This document shows positions 7,481 through 12,990 of a stretch of 12,990 bases of DNA, in pieces (position 1 is the first letter of the stretch; the number at the start of each line of letters is the position of its first letter). A model generated the notes under the pieces. The model searched no databases, was not told the DNA's origin, and saw nothing but the letters and a program-made list of their open reading frames with translations. Source of the stretch: Pseudomonadota bacterium. Lineage in GTDB: Bacteria; Verrucomicrobiota; Verrucomicrobiia; Chthoniobacterales; UBA6821. Both the position numbers and the translations under genes were made by a program. The stretch lies in contig RFPR01000055.1 of assembly GCA_009928265.1 (NCBI GenBank), positions 1 through 12,990 on the forward strand, in the 5' to 3' direction.

Positions 7481-9290
7481 GTCATTTCCCGTCATCCTCG
7501 GGGGCTTCGCGCCCCCAGGGATCGGGGAGACCGCCCACAGCGATCTCGTCACAGGACTTTTCAGGGAGCAACTCTACCGCAAGTCTCCACCCGTTACCCC
7601 GGATCCCGGCTTGTCGGTTCCCAATGCCGACCTTGTGGGGCATTTCCAGCCAATCGCCGAACCGTCCGCCTATCCGGACTTCGGAGCCTTCACCACGGAA
7701 GAGGCTCCGTTCTCCAACGAGAGAACAACTGCTGCTACGACCGCACCGGTTACGGAACTCTCACTTGTAAACAGCGAACCGCAGCACGAAGAAGGTGATC
7801 TGAATCCACCACCGATCCACTCCCTATCGCCCGGTGCGACATCCGGGGAAACAGAGCCAAAGAGAATCGAACTCCCCTACGGGGAACCGCTCGGACCGCG
7901 CCTTGATTCTCCTCTCCGGGACGGAAATGCCTCTGCCAGAGAGGGATACTCTCTTCCATTCTCAGGTCATTCTGAGACACCCAGTTACTACTTCATCGAG
8001 GAACCGCTTCCAAAAGCCAGTCCGGAACCCAAATCCGGAACTCCCGGCGCCTCAGTCCATCCCGCCGCGCCGTTTGACGTTGAGCGCGTGAGGAAGGATT
8101 TCCCGATCCTCTCCGAGAAGAATAGTGGTAAACCCCTGATCTTCCTGGATAACGCGGCAACCACGCAAAAACCGCGCACTGTCATCGACGCTATCTCACG
8201 CTTTTACGAGCACGACAACAGCAATATCCACCGCGCCGCCTACGAGCTAGCGGAGCGGGCTACCGAGGCATTCGAGGGAGCCCGTGACAAGGTTGCTCGG
8301 TTCCTCGGCGCACGCTCTTCCAAGGAGATCGTCTTCACGCGGGGAACCACCGAGTCGATCAACCTCGTAGCCAATACCTTCGGACGCCGTTTCATCGGAG
8401 AGGGAGACGAGATCATCCTCTCCCAACTGGAACATCATGCCAACATCGTCCCCTGGCAAATGCTCGCCAAACAGGTCGGTGCCGTCATCAAAGTCATCCC
8501 GATTAATGACCGTGGTGAGCTGATCCTCGAAGAATTCGTCCGCCTTATCGGACCCCGGACCAAGTTGGTCTCCGTGGCCCACGTCTCCAACTCGCTCGGA
8601 ACCATCAATCCCGTCGAGGAGATCATCGCAATCGCCCATGCGCATGGCGTTCACGTTCTTGTGGACGGCGCCCAATCGACGCCTCACCTGCCGGTCAATG
8701 TGCAGGCACTCGACGCGGACTTTTTCGTCTTTTCCGGACACAAGGTCTTCGGGCCGACCGGGATCGGGGCCCTCTACGCAAAGTCTCACCTGCTCGAGGT
8801 TCTTCCCCCCTGGCAGGGCGGCGGACACATGATCCGCGACGTCACCTTCGAGAGAACCATCTTCCAAGATGCCCCGGAGAAGTTTGAGGCAGGCACACCG
8901 GATATCGCCGGAGCGGTCGGACTCGGTGCGGCTATCGACTACCTCTTCAGCCTTGGGATCCCGAATATCGCGGCCTACGAGCATTCCCTGCTCGAATACG
9001 CGATGCTAAGAATCGCTGGCGTTCCAAGTATCCGTCCTCTTGGGACAGCGGCCAACAAAGCGAGCGTTCTATCCTTTGTCATCCCCGGGATCCCTAATGA
9101 GACGATCGCCTCACATCTGGACAAGCAGGGCATCGCCGTTCGCGCTGGTCATCACTGCGCCCTCCCAGCAATCCGTCACTTTGGACTGGAGAGCTCTGTG
9201 CGACCTTCCTTGGCGTTCTACAACACAACCCACGAGATCGACACCCTCGTCGCGGCACTGCATGATCTGGTTGGTAGACACAGACCATGA
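7473..9290 (+). CDS. SufS-type cysteine desulfurase with N-terminal encapsulin cargo-loading extension
   Basis: This PLP enzyme takes sulfur from L-cysteine, giving alanine and an enzyme persulfide. The 605 residues split in two. Residues 1-200 are Pro/Ser/Glu/Thr-rich and look disordered, with short ordered-looking islands (a possible amphipathic helix DLVTGLFREQLYRK near 24-37 and the aromatic PSYYFIEE at 170-177). Residues from about 201 (FDVERVRKDFPIL) are a complete SufS core: FLDNAATT (224-231), EHHAN (320-324), VDGAQ, SGHK with PLP lysine K424, and RAGHHCALP with catalytic C562. Ordinary SufS is about 405 residues, so the extra tail is the notable part. In known Family 2A systems such a tail packs the enzyme inside the shell, and the 8-base overlap with the shell gene fits that. 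It overlaps the rhodanese gene by 4 bases (ATGA). No SufE/SufU or other Suf genes are present, which argues against a housekeeping Fe-S role. Confidence 0.94.
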   Translation: MSESFPVILGGFAPPGIGETAHSDLVTGLFREQLYRKSPPVTPDPGLSVPNADLVGHFQPIAEPSAYPDFGAFTTEEAPFSNERTTAATTAPVTELSLVNSEPQHEEGDLNPPPIHSLSPGATSGETEPKRIELPYGEPLGPRLDSPLRDGNASAREGYSLPFSGHSETPSYYFIEEPLPKASPEPKSGTPGASVHPAAPFDVERVRKDFPILSEKNSGKPLIFLDNAATTQKPRTVIDAISRFYEHDNSNIHRAAYELAERATEAFEGARDKVARFLGARSSKEIVFTRGTTESINLVANTFGRRFIGEGDEIILSQLEHHANIVPWQMLAKQVGAVIKVIPINDRGELILEEFVRLIGPRTKLVSVAHVSNSLGTINPVEEIIAIAHAHGVHVLVDGAQSTPHLPVNVQALDADFFVFSGHKVFGPTGIGALYAKSHLLEVLPPWQGGGHMIRDVTFERTIFQDAPEKFEAGTPDIAGAVGLGAAIDYLFSLGIPNIAAYEHSLLEYAMLRIAGVPSIRPLGTAANKASVLSFVIPGIPNETIASHLDKQGIAVRAGHHCALPAIRHFGLESSVRPSLAFYNTTHEIDTLVAALHDLVGRHRP

Positions 9291-9817
9291 GCAACGAAAT
9301 CCCCGCCATTACTCCCCGCAAGGCCAGCGAGATTGCCGAGGATAACACCAGCGCGATCCTGCTTGATGTCCGGACACCCTCCGAGTTCTCGGCCAGGCGT
9401 GCAGTTGGCGCCCGGAACGTACCCCTCGACACGATTCCTACCACCATCGCCGGGGGAAAACTTCCCAAGGATGCAACCATCTGCGTCCTTTGTGAGAAAG
9501 GAGGTCGAGCCGTCATTGCCGCCGAGCATTTACTCAAGGCGGGCCATCGTAACGTTCATGTTGTCACCGGCGGCACCGAGGCCTGGGCAATTGAGGGTCT
9601 CCCTGTCGAAGGGTCCGGACGCAACGTCATTAGTATCGAGAGGCAGGTGCGCATCGGCGCCGGCAGTCTTGTGCTTGCCGGAGTGATCCTGGGTTTTGCA
9701 TTTCATCCCGGCTTCTTCGCCCTCCCCGCATTCGTTGGCGCCGGCCTGGTTTTCGCCGGCATCACCGACTGGTGCGGGATGGGACTCCTTCTGGCCAAAG
9801 CGCCCTGGAATCGATAG
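9287..9817 (+). CDS. Membrane-anchored rhodanese with DUF2892 tail (YgaP-like)
   Basis: The 176-residue protein has an N-terminal single rhodanese domain (about 5-110) with LLDVRTPSEFSARRAVGARN and the active loop CEKGGRA, whose first residue C69 would carry the persulfide. From about 115 it continues into a DUF2892 segment (SIERQVRIGAGSLVLAGVIL) with two hydrophobic stretches (about 124-141 and 143-161) and the typical WCGMGLLLAKAPWNR end. E. coli YgaP has the same layout, an inner-membrane sulfurtransferase. It starts inside the desulfurase stop codon (ATGA), so the two are probably translated together. A sensible inferred role is to accept or pass on sulfur from the encapsulated desulfurase at the membrane; the direction and acceptor are unknown. 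C66 lies near C69, and a further Cys sits in the second membrane segment. Confidence 0.92.
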   Translation: MSNEIPAITPRKASEIAEDNTSAILLDVRTPSEFSARRAVGARNVPLDTIPTTIAGGKLPKDATICVLCEKGGRAVIAAEHLLKAGHRNVHVVTGGTEAWAIEGLPVEGSGRNVISIERQVRIGAGSLVLAGVILGFAFHPGFFALPAFVGAGLVFAGITDWCGMGLLLAKAPWNR

Positions 9818-9826
9818 GGTGCTGGG

Positions 9827-10780
9827 ATGAAATCCCGGAAGCATCTGCTCCAACCGATTCTCGATTCCTATCAGGAAAGCGGTGGGATCAACCACGTCGA
9901 CAGTTCGAACCTTCCTTCGAAAAAGGCGGTGGAAGCTCTCAGCGAGGATCTGCTTCATCTTCTGTTCCCGGGGTTTTTTTCCGATGAGGCCGTCTCCTCC
10001 GAGGAGCTTCCCTCAGCGGCGATGGAAATCGTTAACAAGATCGCAGACCAGCTGGAATCCTCTATAATCGTCAGTTTGCGTGGTGAGAATGTCCCGGATA
10101 ATGATGATCAGCTTCGCAAGAAGGCCACTGCCATCACGGAGAGACTGATCACTCAGATTCCAGGGGTTCGGGCGCTCCTAAAAACGGACGTGGAGGCAGC
10201 CTATGCCGGGGATCCCGCGGCACGTAGTCTGGAGGAAATCGTGCTGGCTTATCCCGGACTGGAAGCAGTGGCGATCCAGCGCGTCGCCCATCTTCTCTAC
10301 AAAGAGGAAGTACCTCTCCTGCCACGCATGATGACTGAGTGGGCCCATAGCAGAACGGGCATCGACATCCATCCCGGTGCCGCCATCGGATCTCATTTCT
10401 TCATCGACCACGGCACAGGCGTCGTCATCGGCGAGACCTGCGTTATCGGCGACCGAGTGAAGCTGTATCACGGCGTCACCCTGGGTGCCCGCAGCTTCCA
10501 AAAGGACGAGCAGGGTGCGATCATCAAGGGTCTACGACGTCATCCCCGCGTGGAGGACGACGTTACGATTTATCCCAACGGGATCATCCTGGGTGGCGAC
10601 ACCACGATCGGTGCGCGCAGCACAATCGGGGCGAATGTTTTCCTCATGAAGAGCATTCCTCCCGATACCTTGCTTGTGCGCGGCGAACAGATCCAGAGTC
10701 GCCTCGACAAGAAGAGCGGAAAAAAGAAGGAGACTGTTACCGTCCAGATCAGCCAGGACGAGATCGATTTTATAATCTAA
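9827..10780 (+). CDS. cysE: Serine O-acetyltransferase (EpsC/SrpH-like)
   Basis: This enzyme acetylates L-serine with acetyl-CoA to O-acetylserine, the carbon acceptor for sulfide in cysteine synthesis. The 317-residue product has a helical N-terminal half (about 1-175) and a left-handed beta-helix of hexapeptide repeats (DIHPGAAIG from 180, FFIDHGTGVVIGE, KLYHGVTLGA, IIYPN-type turns). The catalytic pair by analogy with E. coli D157/H158 is D194-H195, and the RHP histidine is H239. The tail after the helix is charged, then ends DEIDFII. A C-terminal isoleucine is the residue that cysteine synthase (CysK) grips in the cysteine synthase complex, so a partner is likely encoded elsewhere. It begins 9 bases after the rhodanese stop with no clear Shine-Dalgarno site. 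A serine acetyltransferase (srpH) is also linked to srpI in Synechococcus elongatus. The longer N-terminal domain fits the EpsC-type group rather than E. coli CysE. Confidence 0.93.
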   Translation: MKSRKHLLQPILDSYQESGGINHVDSSNLPSKKAVEALSEDLLHLLFPGFFSDEAVSSEELPSAAMEIVNKIADQLESSIIVSLRGENVPDNDDQLRKKATAITERLITQIPGVRALLKTDVEAAYAGDPAARSLEEIVLAYPGLEAVAIQRVAHLLYKEEVPLLPRMMTEWAHSRTGIDIHPGAAIGSHFFIDHGTGVVIGETCVIGDRVKLYHGVTLGARSFQKDEQGAIIKGLRRHPRVEDDVTIYPNGIILGGDTTIGARSTIGANVFLMKSIPPDTLLVRGEQIQSRLDKKSGKKKETVTVQISQDEIDFII

Positions 10781-10800
10781 CAGGGGATTCCTGCTTTTCC

Positions 10801-10822
10801 GACCGCTCTAGTCGGGTATATT
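10801..10822 (+). promoter_or_regulatory. Candidate rrf2 promoter with regulon-like element
   Basis: TATATT at 10817-10822 is a possible -10 only 6 bases before the ATG at 10829, so the message could be leaderless; no good -35 is visible. The 20 bases 10801-10820 (GACCGCTCTAGTCGGGTATA) match the reverse complement of the left arm upstream of the lipoprotein (GATCGATAAAGTCGTTTATA) at 14 of 20 positions by eye. A small inverted repeat CCGAC/GTCGG (10799-10803 and 10811-10815) lies within it. Autoregulation by the Rrf2 protein would be consistent with this. Confidence 0.4.
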
Positions 10823-10828
10823 TGATCT

Positions 10829-11293
10829 ATGCAGCTCTCAATGCGCACGGACTATGCCCTGAGGGCGCTTTTCACTCTTGTGGAGCACCGGGGAGCCCCA
10901 CCGATTCCGATTCTCGAGCTCGCACGACGTAATGATGTCCCCAAACGCTTTCTTGAGCACATTATGCTCGATCTCAAGGAGAAGGGCTGGGTTGTAAGCA
11001 CCGCGGGGAAACGAGGTGGGTACCAGTTGGCCAAGGATCCCTCCAAGATCACCATGGGGGAGGTGGTCCGCCACTTTGACGGCTACCTGGCACCCATTGC
11101 CTGCGTCTCGGTGACCGATTACAAACGCTGTTCGCAAGAACCAACCTGCCGTTTCCGTCGGGTAATGCTCACGGCCAGAAACCTCGTAGCCGGACTGATG
11201 GACAGGACTTCTCTGGCCGATGTCATGAAATCCCCGATTGTTGGTAAGGGCGAAATCAACCAGATCCAGGGAGTCGACGGCGAAGGGATCTGA
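10829..11293 (+). CDS. Rrf2-family transcriptional regulator with cysteine triad
   Basis: This is a 154-residue DNA-binding protein of the Rrf2 family (CymR, IscR, NsrR). The N-terminus MQLSMRTDYALRAL is the family start, so the ATG at 10829 is preferred over the one at 10841. A winged helix follows: ELARRNDVPKRFLEHIMLDL is the recognition region and GKRGGYQLAKDPSKIT (about 60-75) the wing. Three cysteines, C92, C101 and C107 (C-x8-C-x5-C), sit where IscR carries C92, C98 and C104 for its [2Fe-2S] cluster, so an Fe-S or redox/sulfur signal is plausible. CymR, the Rrf2 regulator of cysteine metabolism in Bacillus, lacks such a triad. Its position between the cysE-type gene and the sulfate uptake genes suggests it controls this sulfur locus. 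The spacing differs from IscR, so the cluster is an inference. Confidence 0.93.
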   Translation: MQLSMRTDYALRALFTLVEHRGAPPIPILELARRNDVPKRFLEHIMLDLKEKGWVVSTAGKRGGYQLAKDPSKITMGEVVRHFDGYLAPIACVSVTDYKRCSQEPTCRFRRVMLTARNLVAGLMDRTSLADVMKSPIVGKGEINQIQGVDGEGI

Positions 11294-11296
11294 GAC

Positions 11297-11312
11297 ACTC
11301 CCAATTGGGAGT
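11297..11312. repeat. Perfect 16-bp palindrome after rrf2
   Basis: ACTCCCAATTGGGAGT is a complete self-reverse-complement, starting 3 bases after the rrf2 stop. As RNA it gives a 6-bp stem with AAUU loop, but no T-run follows, so intrinsic termination is doubtful. As DNA it could be a dimer operator. It does not resemble the inverted repeat 27 bases further on. Confidence 0.5.
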
Positions 11313-11338
11313 AATGGAGGCCGCAGAAAGGTTCGTTG

Positions 11339-11406
11339 TATAAACGACTTTATCGATCGTGATAAATGGATTGACAATGGAATGTCGATTGATAAGGTCG
11401 TTTATA
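11339..11406. promoter_or_regulatory. Long inverted repeat, candidate operator upstream of lipoprotein and sbp
   Basis: Left arm 11339-11359 and right arm 11386-11406 are reverse complements at 19 of 21 positions, separated by 26 bases. Reading outwards, both arms contain GTCGTTTATA. Each arm also carries a smaller near-palindrome (ATAAA-CGAC-TTTAT on the left, ATAAG-GTCG-TTTAT on the right), which suggests two binding sites facing opposite ways. The promoter at 11371-11398 lies between and into the right arm. Related single copies appear before the porin (4239-4259) and before rrf2 (10801-10820). I infer a regulator binding site, most simply for the neighbouring Rrf2 protein. Confidence 0.65.
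11371..11398 (+). promoter_or_regulatory. Candidate promoter of lipoprotein/sbp unit
   Basis: A perfect -35 TTGACA (11371-11376) is followed after 16 bases by TAAGGT (11393-11398), which keeps the most conserved -10 positions (TA...T). The start would fall near 11405, about 44 bases before the lipoprotein ATG. The -10 lies inside the right arm of the inverted repeat, so a bound regulator would block it. TATAAG at 11403-11408 is an alternative -10 but lacks a good -35. Confidence 0.5.
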
Positions 11407-11448
11407 AGTCAACCCGCCTACAGCTCTTCCAATTACCATTCCAAAACC

Positions 11449-11772
11449 ATGAAAGCGATCTTCTCTCTTCACTTCCTACTTCTCGTGATCTCCTCTGTAA
11501 TCACTGGATGTGCTTCCGTTTCGGAAAATCATTCAACCCACATCAAACTGGGGATTTCCCGAATCCCCGTTCATGAAGTGCCCAAGGCGGTTTTGGCCGC
11601 CTCGGAACATCATGTGCCTGGAATCTACATTCACACGGCTAGCATCAACCATCACCAGAGACATGATGTGTATGAACTCCGAGGCCTCTCGCACCACACT
11701 CATTACGATATCTATGTGACCGCCGATGGCCATGTTCTGGATATCGACCATGACAAATGGCTCTCCGATTAG
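11449..11772 (+). CDS. Histidine-rich PepSY-like lipoprotein
   Basis: The 107-residue product begins MKAIFSLHFLLLVISSVITG followed by C21, a lipoprotein signal with lipobox ITGC. The ATG at 11449 is chosen because the signal peptide starts there and because longer in-frame starts would lie upstream of, or inside, the promoter. The mature part follows the PepSY-like pattern: VPKAVLAASEHHVPGIYIHT, then VYELRG, then a strand pair ending VTADGHVLDID, corresponding to the usual PkaV...YEv.g...y.v.vdadGkvl layout. It is unusual in histidine content: 14 of about 87 mature residues, including HH and HHTH clusters. Metal or acidic-ligand binding at the membrane face is possible but unproven. It is the first gene after the inverted-repeat promoter and precedes the sulfate-binding protein by 45 bases, so I infer co-regulation with sulfate uptake. 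The PepSY assignment is by eye. Confidence 0.75.
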   Translation: MKAIFSLHFLLLVISSVITGCASVSENHSTHIKLGISRIPVHEVPKAVLAASEHHVPGIYIHTASINHHQRHDVYELRGLSHHTHYDIYVTADGHVLDIDHDKWLSD

Positions 11773-11817
11773 CCCCTGATCCGAACATCTGAATCTCCCA
11801 ACGACCATCATCACACT

Positions 11818-12840
11818 ATGAAAACACCAAAAAATATCATCATTGCGCTTGCGCTCCTTAGTACAGCTTCCCTCCGCGCTGAGGTCTCGCTCCTGAACGT
11901 GAGCTATGACCCCACTCGCGAACTCTACGCCGAGTTCAACAAGGCCTTTGCAAAGCATTGGAAGGCATCAACGGGCGAAGACGTCAGGATCTCGACCTCG
12001 CACGGCGGTTCCGGCTCCCAATCACGCCTGATCCAGGATGGCAGCGAGGCCGACGTCGCTACTCTCGCGCTAGCCTATGACATCGATGCAATCCATGAGA
12101 AGGGCACCACGGGAGCCTTTGAAAAACCGTTGATTCCCAAGGACTGGCAGTCACGCCTTCCCCATAATAGCTCCCCCTACACATCCACGATCGTCTTCCT
12201 TGTTCGGAAAGGAAATCCCAAGAATATCAAGGATTGGGATGATCTCGTCAGGGAGGATGTCTCCATCATCACCCCCAATCCCAAAACCGGCGGTGGCGCT
12301 CGCTGGAACTTCCTCGCGGCCTGGGCCTACGCGAAGAAAAAATTCGGAGGTGACGAGGCTAAGATCCGCGGGTTCCTCGGGCAGATCTACAAGAATGCCC
12401 TCAAGAACGGCCTACCACCAGCCGCCCGTGCCGCCACGATCTCCTTTACTGAACGGAAACTCGGCGATGTCTCCATCAACTGGGAAAACGAAGCCCTGCT
12501 GATCAAAAAGCAGAACCCGGACTATGAGATCATCACACCTTCTATCAGCATCCTCGCCGAACCCCCGGTTACCGTGATCGATGCCAATGTGGACGCAAAA
12601 AACACCCGCAAGCAGGCGACGGCCTACCTTGAGTATCTCTACACCCCCGAGGGGCAGGACATCATCGGTAAAAATTTTTACCGTCCGATTGATCCCTCGG
12701 CCAAAGCGAAGTATGCCGGTCAGTTCAAGAACCTTAGCCTAGTAACCATCCAAGACTTCGGCGGTTGGAGCAAGGCGCAGAAGACCTACTTCGCGGATCG
12801 CGCTGTCTTTGACGAGATCATCAAAGGCATCAGGAAATAA
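11818..12840 (+). CDS. sbp: Periplasmic sulfate-binding protein of ABC transporter
   Basis: This protein captures sulfate (or thiosulfate) in the periplasm and hands it to the CysT/CysW/CysA permease. The 340-residue product has a signal peptide (KNIIIALALLSTASLRA, cleavage likely after A21). The mature sequence closely follows E. coli Sbp: NVSYDPTRELY (27-37), HGGSGSQ (62-68), EADVATLALAYDID, SPYTSTIVFLVRKGNPK, GGARW (159-163), NWENEALL with W222, SILAEPPVTV, YLYTPEGQDIIGKNFYRP and FGGWSKAQKTYF. The anion-contact loop reads NPKTGGGARW, where E. coli Sbp has NPKSSGGARW; the residue matching sulfate-binding Ser130 is therefore G158. The ATG at 11818 has no Shine-Dalgarno site. Transporter permease genes would be expected next, beyond the window. 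Confidence 0.96.
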   Translation: MKTPKNIIIALALLSTASLRAEVSLLNVSYDPTRELYAEFNKAFAKHWKASTGEDVRISTSHGGSGSQSRLIQDGSEADVATLALAYDIDAIHEKGTTGAFEKPLIPKDWQSRLPHNSSPYTSTIVFLVRKGNPKNIKDWDDLVREDVSIITPNPKTGGGARWNFLAAWAYAKKKFGGDEAKIRGFLGQIYKNALKNGLPPAARAATISFTERKLGDVSINWENEALLIKKQNPDYEIITPSISILAEPPVTVIDANVDAKNTRKQATAYLEYLYTPEGQDIIGKNFYRPIDPSAKAKYAGQFKNLSLVTIQDFGGWSKAQKTYFADRAVFDEIIKGIRK

Positions 12841-12990
12841 TCACGGGGGGAGTCGCCCCTGCACGGCGCGCGATGATCGGAATACCATCCCAGTCTCGCG
12901 GGCTCTCATCAGAGGGCGCGCAATTGGGCAATCGCACCCGTTCGATCCTCCGTTATGGGGATCAACTGGCGGGGCGGAGCCCTCATCTGG
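12841..12990 (+). other. Unassigned window end after sbp; possible start of next transporter gene
   Basis: After the sbp stop there is a short GC hairpin (GGGG 12847-12850 with CCCC 12856-12859) and a second possible one with CTCT/AGAG pairing near 12904-12915, neither with a T-run. Two ATGs open frames that run off the window: 12873 (39 codons, sequence not recognised) and 12955 (MGINWRGGALIW). By gene order a cysT permease is expected, and the second start is the more plausible, but 12 codons cannot establish it. Confidence 0.3.

Noticed and set aside
8247..8984. 245-codon open frame on the minus strand opposite the desulfurase
   Set aside because: It lies antisense to the conserved SufS core, its translation shows no family pattern, and it is an expected by-product of codon bias. 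The same applies to minus-strand frames at 686-1420, 5658-6125 and 3576-4022.
7473..9290. Housekeeping SufS of a Suf Fe-S operon
   Set aside because: No sufB, sufC, sufD, sufE or sufU is adjacent, and the long N-terminal tail plus coupling to a shell gene indicate encapsulin cargo.
11359..11448. Longer start for the lipoprotein
   Set aside because: It would begin inside the inverted repeat, upstream of the predicted promoter boxes, and would bury the signal peptide 30 residues in.
1..12990. CRISPR array, tRNA/rRNA genes, insertion sequence or integration scars
   Set aside because: No regularly spaced repeats, cloverleaf-like sequence, transposase frame or flanking direct repeats were noticed.

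Overview
The window is a dense sulfur-assimilation locus with every recognised gene on the + strand. The organism is a two-membrane bacterium: it carries an OprB-like outer-membrane porin, a predicted lipoprotein and a periplasmic binding protein. GC-rich codon use, long CysN/CysD/CysI proteins and the near absence of Shine-Dalgarno sequences suggest the Verrucomicrobiota/PVC area. That placement is an inference and was not tested.

Region 1 (1-4170) is assimilatory sulfate reduction: the 3' part of cysI (sulfite reductase hemoprotein), cysH (PAPS/APS reductase), cysD and cysN (ATP sulfurylase subunits), all closely spaced. The cysH product lacks the paired iron-sulfur cysteines of typical APS reductases, yet no APS kinase (cysC) is present and cysN has no fused kinase domain.

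Region 2 (4171-6547) holds a likely transcription end, a good sigma70-like promoter, a 58-codon small ORF starting almost at the predicted transcription start, a 646-residue porin-like protein, and a strong hairpin.

Region 3 (6548-10780) is the most notable part. It is a Family 2A (SrpI-type) encapsulin shell gene overlapping a SufS-type cysteine desulfurase with a ~200-residue disordered N-terminal extension, the expected cargo-loading tail. It is followed by an overlapping membrane rhodanese and a serine O-acetyltransferase. Together these look like a protein nanocompartment that takes sulfur from cysteine, with an acceptor at the membrane and a supply of cysteine precursor.

Region 4 (10781-12990) has an Rrf2-family regulator with three cysteines, a perfect palindrome, a long inverted repeat around a promoter, a histidine-rich PepSY-like lipoprotein and a periplasmic sulfate-binding protein. 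The window ends at the probable start of the rest of the sulfate transporter operon.

A recurring element resembling GATCGATAAAGTCGTTTATA occurs before the porin, before the rrf2 gene and twice, in opposite orientations, before the lipoprotein/sbp unit. I infer that it is the operator of a local sulfur regulon, probably read by the Rrf2 protein. The proposed flow is sulfate capture (Sbp), activation (CysDN), reduction (CysH, CysI), carbon skeleton supply (serine acetyltransferase), then sulfur release from cysteine inside the shell.
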